From Cellvibrionaceae bacterium (GTDB lineage Bacteria; Pseudomonadota; Gammaproteobacteria; Pseudomonadales; Cellvibrionaceae), in contig JAGKWU010000006.1 of the NCBI GenBank assembly GCA_021151695.1, forward strand, positions 1 through 64,000: a stretch of 64,000 nucleotides of DNA, in the 5' to 3' direction. Below the pieces are notes generated by a model. The model did not search any database. It was not told the origin of the DNA and saw nothing but the letters and a program-made list of their open reading frames with translations. The stretch's first letter is position 1. Every line of letters begins with the position of its first letter. Shown in pieces: positions 1 through 7,359 of this stretch. A program made the translations under genes and the position numbers.

Positions 1-82
1 TGGGAGGGTTGTTTTTCAGGGGGCTGGGGCGAAGGATTTAGGCCAGTTAGTCAGGATTATTTCGCAGAGGCCTTAACTCTCC

Positions 83-177
83 ACCTCTGGCCTTCGTAGC
101 AACCTCTGGCCTCCGTAGCAACCTCTTGCCTCCGCAGCAACACTTGGCCTCCGCAGCAACCCCTGGTCTCCGCAGAC
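83..177. repeat. Five 19-bp tandem direct repeats
   Basis: Five head-to-tail copies of a 19-bp unit close to ACCTCTGGCCTCCGTAGCA lie at 83-101, 102-120, 121-139, 140-158 and 159-177. Neighbouring copies differ by one to three bases, and the last copy is the most diverged. The array ends about 150 bp before the tubulin-like gene. The spacing is exact, so this is a true tandem array. It could be an iteron-like protein-binding site or simple slippage; no binding protein is encoded inside the window on this side. Confidence 0.85.
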
Positions 178-323
178 TGCGCTCTACCTGGCCCGGCGTC
201 CTACTCTGGAGTTATCGCGGGGGCAAGTTTTAGCCTAAGTCTTTGCGATTTGAAAAATAGTACTTCTCTAGCTAACGTTAAAGGTGCTTTAACTTTTATT
301 CGCGCAAACCAGAGGACGCGCCC

Positions 324-2519
324 ATGGCCAGAAAAACTACCCGCTCCACATCTGAATCGGAAACTTCGTCAGCTCCTGAGCTCGACGAAGTTGTCACTCT
401 GGATTCGCCTACACCTGATCTGCCAGTTGCCCGTAAGCTGGGGCCAGATGATGCCTATATGTACTTTACCGAGCGGGACCTGGGCAAAATCCTCGCTAAC
501 CTGGATACCCTGCGTAACAGTGTCTATCCCCATCAGGAACATGAGCACGAAGCAGATAGCCGCAAAGAGCAGCAGTTCCCCTCAGTGTGTCTCATAGGTT
601 TGGGGCGCTGTGGTTCCAATATCGCCCTGGATGTCGCCAGCCTGGTGTACAACGCGCGCAATTTCTATCTCAATGAACTCCTCAGCGAAGAAAAAGCCGT
701 GCGCGATAAGAAGGATGGCAGCTCAATACGCTGGATTAAGCGCAGCCTCAATCTGAAAGGTAGTCGCGGCCTGCGCCCGGTGTTTTTAATTGAGCCATTG
801 GTCATGTTGGGGGATCTGGACAAGGACATTGATGGCCGCATCCGCTTCTCCCACAAAGGCGAGCGCTCGGCGTTTTTGCAGGACTACACCAAAATGAAAA
901 TCATGGATCTCTCCGAGGTCCACGCCGGCGGTTCGGGCAATGCGCCTATCCTTGGTCAATACCTGGCGAAAATAATCCTCAACAAAGATGCCCAGCGTTT
1001 TTCTAATTCTGACTGGAAATTTATACATTCCTACCTGATTGACTCCTGCGGCATTAAAGCTAACCAGTCGCGCCTGTATTTTTATATTTTTAGCGCGGGG
1101 GGTGGGACCGGCTCCGGCATGGCTTCGGAGTTTGGCTTGGCGCAGCAGTACGCCTATATGAGCAAAACCTTCGAGACCCGCTCAGTAGAAGAGGATGAGC
1201 GCGGCCACTCTTTTGTATTTGAGCCAATTTTCACCAGCGGCATTTGCATACTGCCCAATATCTCCGATCACGGTGTCGAGATGTCCGAAGCGCTGCACAT
1301 CAACGCCGGTCGGCTGTTGTGTAAATACCTGGCGGAAGAGTGGGACTTCTCCTACAACTTCGACAATGAAGACTCCAGCGAGGCCAGCGTGATGCGCCGC
1401 ATCCGCCCCTGGAACGCCATGATGCTCATCTCCAACGACATAATGCGCTACGCCGAAGCCACCGACGACGGCAATATTCCGCATATAGATGTCAACGCCA
1501 TGGAGAAGTACGCCAACCAGTACATCTCGCAGCAAATTTTTAACATTCTTACCGCCCAGGCAGTCACCACCGATTACGACGAAAACTATTTCCGTCGCGC
1601 CGGTATCGACATAGGCGAAACCATTCGCCTGGACGCTAACGATCTGTTTATGAGCCTGGCTGGCCCTGTGGCCGTGGCCTATGCCGAATCGGTAATCCCG
1701 GCGCCCCCGCTCAACGGCGAGAAGCCACGTGCCTACGATAAAAAAACCAATGAGCTGAACATAGACGATTTGTTTTTCCGCTCCATCGACCTGCCGCACT
1801 TCAATAAAATTACCCAGGCCATTGAAGGCATTAGCCTGTTGCCGATAGAGAGCGGACGCTATCGCGATGCGCTGGATCGCTACCGCGAAAAAGCCTATGA
1901 CCCGGAAGAGTTAAAGCAGCTGCACTTCTTTAAAAATTGCTCGTCCATAGTGTCGATCATTTCGCTGCCCAAGGATTACAAACTTTCCTATATGGATTTG
2001 AATCGTCTCAAATCCCATTTGAATGCGCTCTTCCCCAACACCACCCTCAAGCGCTATGCCTTGGTGATAGGCGCCTCCGCCAATATTTCGCTCACAACCC
2101 TGATTGTGAAAAGCCCCTGCCTGAGCGATGACTTCCTCACGCTGATCTGCGCCTATATCAAGCGCTGCTTTGCCAATAGCGAGTACCGCTTTGATGAAAA
2201 GCTGGACAAGGCCATGATTGAATTTATCAGTGCAGAAAAATTTGATGAGGCGCTGGTGGACGAAATGCTCAGCGAATATGAAAACCCGGCAAAAATTCTC
2301 GATACCAACTGGTATGCAATCAAACCCATGTACGAGAAAAAATACCGTGAGTTAATTAATGACAGTGAAAAATTTTGCTCTATTAACGATATCCGCCTGT
2401 CTCGCGACAGCGTGAAAAAAGCGATTAATTACCTGCGCGAAATTTACCGTCACCGCATCAGCAAAACGCGAATTATCTCGCTAAACTCCGATATTTCTCT
2501 CAGCAAGGAAAAACGTTAG
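324..2519 (+). CDS. Tubulin/FtsZ-like GTPase (Tubulin_2-type), 731 aa
   Basis: A large protein with the hallmarks of the tubulin/FtsZ superfamily. A Rossmann-like loop GLGRCGSN lies at residues 92-99. The tubulin signature GGGTGSG is at 259-265, preceded by the beta-strand LYFYIFSA. The first 85 residues are low-complexity and acidic. About 460 residues follow the signature, far more than the C-terminal half of FtsZ (whole FtsZ is ~380 aa). It is therefore not the cell-division FtsZ but resembles the bacterial tubulin-like families described from genomic surveys (FtsZ-like, PF13809 type), which have been suggested to remodel membranes. The role here is unknown. ATG at 324 has AGAGGA seven bases upstream. 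Any partners would lie left of the window; the next + gene is 600 bp downstream. Confidence 0.8.
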   Translation: MARKTTRSTSESETSSAPELDEVVTLDSPTPDLPVARKLGPDDAYMYFTERDLGKILANLDTLRNSVYPHQEHEHEADSRKEQQFPSVCLIGLGRCGSNIALDVASLVYNARNFYLNELLSEEKAVRDKKDGSSIRWIKRSLNLKGSRGLRPVFLIEPLVMLGDLDKDIDGRIRFSHKGERSAFLQDYTKMKIMDLSEVHAGGSGNAPILGQYLAKIILNKDAQRFSNSDWKFIHSYLIDSCGIKANQSRLYFYIFSAGGGTGSGMASEFGLAQQYAYMSKTFETRSVEEDERGHSFVFEPIFTSGICILPNISDHGVEMSEALHINAGRLLCKYLAEEWDFSYNFDNEDSSEASVMRRIRPWNAMMLISNDIMRYAEATDDGNIPHIDVNAMEKYANQYISQQIFNILTAQAVTTDYDENYFRRAGIDIGETIRLDANDLFMSLAGPVAVAYAESVIPAPPLNGEKPRAYDKKTNELNIDDLFFRSIDLPHFNKITQAIEGISLLPIESGRYRDALDRYREKAYDPEELKQLHFFKNCSSIVSIISLPKDYKLSYMDLNRLKSHLNALFPNTTLKRYALVIGASANISLTTLIVKSPCLSDDFLTLICAYIKRCFANSEYRFDEKLDKAMIEFISAEKFDEALVDEMLSEYENPAKILDTNWYAIKPMYEKKYRELINDSEKFCSINDIRLSRDSVKKAINYLREIYRHRISKTRIISLNSDISLSKEKR

Positions 2520-2551
2520 CAGCCATTTTGGTTGCATGAGGTTTAGCAGGT

Positions 2552-2652
2552 AGGTTGGGGCGGGCCGCGCAGGCTAAGCGCAGCGCACCCCAACAATTCT
2601 GACCCACAGATCGCAACATGTGCCTCGTTCCCAAGCTCCAGCTTGGGAACGC
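2552..2652. repeat. Two intergenic inverted repeats downstream of the tubulin-like gene
   Basis: The first has arms GTTGGGG (2554-2560) and CCCCAAC (2588-2594) around a GC-rich, partly self-complementary middle. The second is a perfect 12-bp palindromic hairpin: CGTTCCCAAGCT (2626-2637), two-base loop, AGCTTGGGAACG (2640-2651). Both look like short palindromic intergenic elements that recur in many proteobacterial genomes. The first could also end transcription of the upstream gene, but neither is followed by a clear T run. Between here and the gene starting at 3133 I see only one possible small ORF. Confidence 0.6.
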
Positions 2653-2801
2653 TGAGCCCCCCCGATTTAAGCAAAATCCATTAGAAAAAATTCTGAGAGG
2701 ACTAATTGACAGAAAAATATGTCACTTTTAGAATCGTGACAAACATCACAAAAGCAAAACTATAAACGTAACACGGACTATACCACTGGAGGGTTTTCAT
2801 C

Positions 2802-2879
2802 ATGCGATTCGCCTATTTTGGCAAATACTTTTGTATTGGCCGCATCCTAAAGTTATTTCCCATTTTGATTAAAAATTAA
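2802..2879 (+). CDS. Possible 25-aa basic hydrophobic small protein
   Basis: An ATG at 2802 lies six bases after GGAGG (2789-2795 reads GGAGGGT), a stronger ribosome site than most genes here have. The 25-residue product begins MRFAYFGKYFC and is rich in Phe, Ile, Leu and Lys, ending in KN. It could be a small membrane peptide, a leader peptide, or chance. There is no homology evidence and the length is too short for codon statistics. It sits alone in the 613-bp gap between the tubulin-like gene and the nuclease-helicase gene. Confidence 0.3.
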   Translation: MRFAYFGKYFCIGRILKLFPILIKN

Positions 2880-3132
2880 AGAGCGTAACTATTCGCTCAA
2901 GGTCTGCTTTGTACCCAAAGCGAAGGTTGGCATGGGCATGAATTTATAGGTAGATACCTGCGACTCAATTGAATCCGGCAAGAATTTATTAAACCAGAAG
3001 TGTTTCGCCTTTGCTCATAAGCAGAAGGGATTGAAAAGACTGAATGCCGGTATTGGCAAGCAATAAGAGAACGTGTTATCACCTAATCATGCTCGTTGAT
3101 ATGAGCTGAAAGAAGAAAATTAAGGAAGTAGA

Positions 3133-4605
3133 TTGAAAGATATAAACATACTCTCTCTTATACAGGCAGGAGAATCATTGCAGGATGATAGCTTTGAGAG
3201 CTATATGAATTACCATGCTATCGACATCAAGAAGTCTGAGCTAGAAGATTTAAAAATATTGGTCGATGAATTATATGAAATTAAAACATCGATCTGTATC
3301 TTTGAAGGGTTTTATGTGGGATACAAAATTCCACAAATTGGCAAAGAATTTGATTTGCTGAGAATCGGAGAAAATTTCTTAATTAATATAGAGCTAAAAA
3401 GCACTAGCACCGAAAAGAAGATACTAAAGCAACTAATTAGAAATAAATACTATTTAAGCTATCTTGGCAAGACGATTTACAATATTTGCTATGTATCTTC
3501 ATCTAAAGCAATCTATTTTTTAAAAAATGATGGATCTTTGGGGGGCATGGCATTAGAGGAATTGCTAGATGTTCTTCAAACACAAGAAGTAGAGAAGATA
3601 GAGGATCTAGATAAATTATTTAACCCATCAGACTATTTAGTGTCACCATTTAACTCTACCCAAAAATTTTTGGATAGTCAGTATTTTTTAACTCACCAGC
3701 AAGAAGATGTTAAAACACAAGTATTAAACACCCTAAACACCTCTAAAGCTGCCAATTTCATATCGATTGTTGGAAGTGCCGGAACTGGTAAAACCCTACT
3801 GGTATACGATCTTTCCAAAGAGTTAATTAAAACTGGAATGAAGCCATTAATTATTCACTGTGGCTACCTAAATGAAGGGCAGGAAGCATTAAAATATCGG
3901 GGCTGGAATATTATTCCGATAAAGGCCTATAAAACGCATGACATATCTTCCTATGATGTTGTCATTATTGATGAGGCTCAGAGAATTTATCCCCAACAAC
4001 TAGATGAGATAGTTACCTCTATATCAAGCGGTAAGGGAAATTGTATATTCTCATATGACAAGCTGCAAACACTTGCAAAATGGGAGGAGACCAGAGATAT
4101 AGATGGAAAAATAAATAAGATTAGCCATTTAAAAGTTCATAAGCTTTCAGAAAGAATAAGAACAAACAAAGAGATTGCTACGTTTATTAAAATGCTATTT
4201 AACAATACGCGAAACTTAACTCTTTCCAGTAATGGCAACATTGAAATAAATTATTTCTATAATCTTGGCGACGCAAAAATATATCTTGAGTCATTAGATT
4301 CAGATCAATGGGAAGTGCTGAGATTTACACCGTCTCAGTATAAAAGCGAACACCATGAGAAATATTCAAATATTTACGGAAAAACATCTCATAAAGTTAT
4401 AGGTCAAGAGTTTGATGGCGTAGCTGTCACCATGGATCAGTATTTTACCTATGATGAAAGTGGCGAACTAAACTACCATGGAAGAGCTTATTATTATCCT
4501 GTCAAAATGCTATTCCAAAATATAACTAGGGCAAGAAAAAAGGTAAATCTCGTCATTATAAATAATGAGGAGGTATTGAACAGATGTGTGCAAATCCTCA
4601 AGTAA
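3133..4605 (+). CDS. Nuclease-like domain fused to DUF2075-type P-loop ATPase/helicase, 490 aa
   Basis: Residues 55-130 have a PD-(D/E)xK/NERD-like pattern: EFDLL with D74, then the strand ending ELK (E87, K89). Residues 208-490 form a superfamily-1-like helicase/ATPase: Walker A GSAGTGKT at 214-221, Walker B VVIIDEAQ at 276-283, and a C-terminal motif NITRARKK typical of DUF2075/UvrD-type motif VI. Such nuclease-helicase fusions are common in phage-defence islands; the target is unknown. The start is a TTG at 3133 with AAGGAAG just upstream; no ATG lies nearby. Base composition is clearly AT-richer than the housekeeping genes, which suggests acquisition by transfer. The stop codon is followed within a few bases by an attC-like site, as expected for an integron cassette gene. 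Confidence 0.75.
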   Translation: MKDINILSLIQAGESLQDDSFESYMNYHAIDIKKSELEDLKILVDELYEIKTSICIFEGFYVGYKIPQIGKEFDLLRIGENFLINIELKSTSTEKKILKQLIRNKYYLSYLGKTIYNICYVSSSKAIYFLKNDGSLGGMALEELLDVLQTQEVEKIEDLDKLFNPSDYLVSPFNSTQKFLDSQYFLTHQQEDVKTQVLNTLNTSKAANFISIVGSAGTGKTLLVYDLSKELIKTGMKPLIIHCGYLNEGQEALKYRGWNIIPIKAYKTHDISSYDVVIIDEAQRIYPQQLDEIVTSISSGKGNCIFSYDKLQTLAKWEETRDIDGKINKISHLKVHKLSERIRTNKEIATFIKMLFNNTRNLTLSSNGNIEINYFYNLGDAKIYLESLDSDQWEVLRFTPSQYKSEHHEKYSNIYGKTSHKVIGQEFDGVAVTMDQYFTYDESGELNYHGRAYYYPVKMLFQNITRARKKVNLVIINNEEVLNRCVQILK

Positions 4606-4608
4606 GAA

Positions 4609-4678
4609 CCTAACAAACGCATGCTGTTGGACTGCTCTTCCTCTGCACTACAAACCACCTGCAAATGCGGGCGTTAAT
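4609..4678 (+). other. Integron attC recombination site, VCR-like
   Basis: Directly after the preceding stop codon the sequence reads TAAC-AAA-CGCAT (4611-4622), and 40 bp later ATGCG-GGC-GTTA (4666-4676). R'' (TAAC) pairs with R' (GTTA) and L'' (CGCAT) pairs with L' (ATGCG), with three-base spacers AAA and GGC. This is the box-and-spacer layout of the Vibrio cholerae repeat attC family (TAACAAACGC ... GGCGTTA). The recombination point would be between G and TTA at 4673. Placement just after a stop codon and before an independent gene fits a gene cassette. No integrase gene is visible in the window. Confidence 0.7.
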
Positions 4679-4755
4679 GATAGTCAAAATTTTTGGCGGA
4701 TTTATTTACCAAATAAAGATATTTAAAGATTTTTAGCCAAATAAGGTTTGCGAAA

Positions 4756-5799
4756 ATGACTCAATCCCTTTTACTCCCGTCCTTAGATGCGGATAAGTTG
4801 CGTGAAAATTCCCTCACATCAATACGACTGGGAATTGAGGACTTTGAAAAATCGCAATTGCCAGAAAATCAAGGAGGCGATCCAGCTAGAGCTCTTTCTG
4901 CGGTCAGAAATTTGTTTGCAGGGATTTTACTTCTATTTAAATATAAAATCGCTATATCTGTAAACGATTCACAAGCCGCTGCTTCATTAATATTTAATCC
5001 TCCGGAAGTGTTGCCACAAGCTGACGGTAACGGGGGAATTGAATGGGCACCTATTGGTAAGTTCAAAAAAACCACTATTGATGTTGTCACTATTAAAAAG
5101 CGCTTCGAAGGATTTGGAATTGAGCTCGATTGGGATGTTATTGAAAAGCTACAGACTTGTCGTAACCATCTTGAACATTTGCACCCAGAAAACTCCCTGG
5201 GGGAAGTGGCAGACTTTGTTGCGGAGTTGTTCCCCGTTTTACGAGACTTTATTCAGACTCAGTTAAATGAGCAGCCAGCCGATCTTTTGGGCGAATCATG
5301 GCAAAAAATGCTGTCCCATCATCAATTCTTCATGGACACACGAACAAGCTGTAATGAAGCATGGGAAGATGCAGGTGCACCTGAAAAAATGCACTGTTGG
5401 TTGGAACATTGTAAGTGTGAAAATTGTGGCTCATCACTAATTATCCCATCTCAAGAAGATCTGGATGGTGGTAGCTCTATTGAATATCAGGAAAAAACGT
5501 ATACCTATACTTGTTTGGCCTGCGGCTATAAAGAACTAATTGTTCCTTTAATGATTGAGACGCTCAACGATGCTTTTTACTTTGACCCAAGGGACGGCGA
5601 TGAACCAAGTATCGAAACATGTTATTCATGCGATCATGAAACGTTTATGATTTATGATCAAGAATGCTTGTGGTGCGATGCAGAGCTTGAGCACACTGAA
5701 TGTTTTATATGTGAAGAAAGGCTTAATCAAAACGATCAAGATAATGGGGGGCTTTGTAGCTATCATGCTCACATGCAAGAAAAAGTAATGAGAGACTAA
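4756..5799 (+). CDS. Unknown protein with HEPN-type R-x4-H motif and Cys-rich zinc fingers, 347 aa
   Basis: Not a family I can name. The N-terminal ~175 residues are helical and contain RNHLEH at 136-141, matching the Rx4-6H catalytic motif of HEPN ribonucleases. From residue ~214 there is a Cys-rich region: CKCENC (219-224), CLAC (253-256), CYSC (289-292), CLWC (304-307) and CFIC (316-319). These look like two or three zinc ribbons that could bind nucleic acid or another protein. HEPN domains are typical of abortive-infection and toxin proteins, and a defence role fits the neighbours, but that is inference. ATG at 4756 is the only sensible start. The gene is the first after the attC site and has no partner closer than ~80 bp. 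Confidence 0.6.
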   Translation: MTQSLLLPSLDADKLRENSLTSIRLGIEDFEKSQLPENQGGDPARALSAVRNLFAGILLLFKYKIAISVNDSQAAASLIFNPPEVLPQADGNGGIEWAPIGKFKKTTIDVVTIKKRFEGFGIELDWDVIEKLQTCRNHLEHLHPENSLGEVADFVAELFPVLRDFIQTQLNEQPADLLGESWQKMLSHHQFFMDTRTSCNEAWEDAGAPEKMHCWLEHCKCENCGSSLIIPSQEDLDGGSSIEYQEKTYTYTCLACGYKELIVPLMIETLNDAFYFDPRDGDEPSIETCYSCDHETFMIYDQECLWCDAELEHTECFICEERLNQNDQDNGGLCSYHAHMQEKVMRD

Positions 5800-5851
5800 A
5801 ATTTGTCGCTAGGTAATAGGACTTGCCCAGTTTACATTATTGAGAGTATTT

Positions 5852-5891
5852 ACTTCCGCTCTTGACCGGTGGTGGTGCCAGAAGCGGAAGT
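5852..5891. repeat. Hairpin repeat ACTTCCGCT ... AGCGGAAGT
   Basis: Perfect 9-bp arms (5852-5860 and 5883-5891) enclose 22 bp beginning CTTGACC. Related blocks with CCGCTCTTGG appear at 8603-8612 and 8673-8682, and CTTCCGCTTTTTGCC at 9701-9715. A degenerate dispersed intergenic element is the simplest reading. All copies lie inside the accessory stretch. It sits between the HEPN-motif gene and the DUF3800 gene. Confidence 0.5.
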
Positions 5892-5939
5892 TGTAGGCGG
5901 ATATCTGTGCGTTAATTATCTCTCGCAAAAGTTTAGTTA

Positions 5940-7133
5940 ATGAAATTGTTAATTACAACATGGAGCAGAAGTACTATCAAAACTCTAGCGTTTATCGATG
6001 AATCGGGAAACACGGACTTAGATACATCTAAAATGGATGTGTCTAAGTATTTCATCGTGTGTGCCGTAATTATAGATGATGGTCAATATGACCCGTTGCT
6101 GCATGAAGTTGAGACTATTCGAAAAAAATATTTCCAAAATGGGGAAATTAAATCGAATAGCGTTAAGGATAGAGATGGTCATGCTCGCCGACTTAAAATA
6201 CTTGAACGTATACTGGAATTGGATTTCAAGTTTTACGCAGTGGCTGTGGAAAAGGAAGCATTAAGACGTGATGGTGGATTCCAGTATAAAAGGTCATTTT
6301 TAAAGTTTATAAACGGCCTACTATATAAACAATTGTTTGAAAATTATCCGAGCATTACGGTTTTCGCTGACGAGCATGGTGGCGATGAATTCAAACTAAG
6401 CTTTCAGGCATATATAGAAAAGAACCACAAGCCAGATCTGTTTTGGGACTCCGAGTTAAACTTGGTATCAAGTCACGATAATTTATTGGTTCAATTGGCT
6501 GATTTTCTTGTTGGTACGATTGCTAAAGTTTATGAAAATAAGTCCAATCCGGCTCTACTGGAGAGTTATAGAGCATTACTTAAAACGAAGGCGTTGGATC
6601 TAAAAGAATGGCCAACTAAGCATCAGGCATACTTTGAACCCGATAAAACTAGTAAAGAGTATGATCGCTTTATTCACTCTCACGCTCTTTCTAAAGCTGA
6701 AATTTATATAGAACAGCACCGTAAATTTAACGACGAAGAAACAAGGCTGCAAGTATGTGTTTTAAGTCATCTGGTGTTCAATAGTCGACTATTACCCGAT
6801 GACGGCTATATAGCAACTAAGAACCTGCTAGAGCATTTAGAAAACTGTGGCTTCAGAGGCGTTTCAGAGCAAGCTATTAGATCCCAGATCGTAGCAAAAT
6901 TAAGGGATAAGGATGTGATAATAGCCAGCTGTAATCAGGGTTACAAAATACCTAGTAGCTATTCAGATCTCTTTGACTTTGTAGAACGGGTAAACAGTCT
7001 AGTTCTTCCTCTTTTGGAGCGTCTTAATAAAGCCAGGAATAGTTACATAGTAGCCAGTAAGGGAGAGGTGGATTTGCTAAAAGGGCCTGAGTATCCAGAG
7101 TTAGTTGAATTCTTACACATTCTCAACAAATAA
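5940..7133 (+). CDS. DUF3800-type protein with C-terminal winged-helix-like region, 397 aa
   Basis: DUF3800 landmarks occur in order: FIDESGN at 18-24, KSN at 71-73, VFADEHG at 141-147 and QLADFLVG at 185-192. Family knowledge places DUF3800 near an RNase H-like fold with acidic active-site residues (here D20/E21, D144/E145 and D188 are candidates). Many members occur in mobile or defence contexts. Residues ~240-350 look like a helical extension with a winged-helix-like segment, which may sense or bind nucleic acid. The ATG at 5940 lacks a clear Shine-Dalgarno sequence, but FIDESG requires a start near here. AT-rich codon use matches its neighbours. The biochemical role is unknown. Confidence 0.7.
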   Translation: MKLLITTWSRSTIKTLAFIDESGNTDLDTSKMDVSKYFIVCAVIIDDGQYDPLLHEVETIRKKYFQNGEIKSNSVKDRDGHARRLKILERILELDFKFYAVAVEKEALRRDGGFQYKRSFLKFINGLLYKQLFENYPSITVFADEHGGDEFKLSFQAYIEKNHKPDLFWDSELNLVSSHDNLLVQLADFLVGTIAKVYENKSNPALLESYRALLKTKALDLKEWPTKHQAYFEPDKTSKEYDRFIHSHALSKAEIYIEQHRKFNDEETRLQVCVLSHLVFNSRLLPDDGYIATKNLLEHLENCGFRGVSEQAIRSQIVAKLRDKDVIIASCNQGYKIPSSYSDLFDFVERVNSLVLPLLERLNKARNSYIVASKGEVDLLKGPEYPELVEFLHILNK

Positions 7134-7170
7134 TTTAACAGGCCACTCCAGTCAGACGACTGGTGCTCAA

Positions 7171-7244
7171 ACATTAACACAAAAGTCACTTCGTCCTAGC
7201 CGCAGCTGCGCGCGACGTTAATGTCCGGTATTGGCCGTTAGGCT
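7171..7244 (+). other. Possible degenerate attC-like site
   Basis: ACATTAAC (7171-7178) is repeated inverted as GTTAATGT (7218-7225), 39 bp apart, directly downstream of the DUF3800 gene. A consensus integron core GTTAGGC (G-TT-R-R-R-Y) follows at 7238-7244. Unlike the site at 4609, I cannot pair convincing inner L boxes, so this may be a degraded attC or just an inverted repeat. It is reported because it lies at the expected place between two same-strand genes. Confidence 0.3.
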
Positions 7245-7359
7245 CACGTATTCTGAAAGAGCAATAACAAGCAACTTAAAAACTGCCACTTAACTCGATG
7301 TTCGTTGTCGCCAAGAATCGAATATCGCCCCCCCAAACTTGGTTTCCCAAGGAGAGAAC

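Noticed and set aside
1182..1799. Long minus-strand open frame inside the tubulin-like gene
   Set aside because: Antisense shadow of a well-supported gene with no ribosome site and atypical composition.
5800..5939. Possible attC site before the DUF3800 gene (GCGTTAATTA at 5909-5918)
   Set aside because: A core-like GTTAATT exists, but no TAAC partner or L boxes can be paired upstream.
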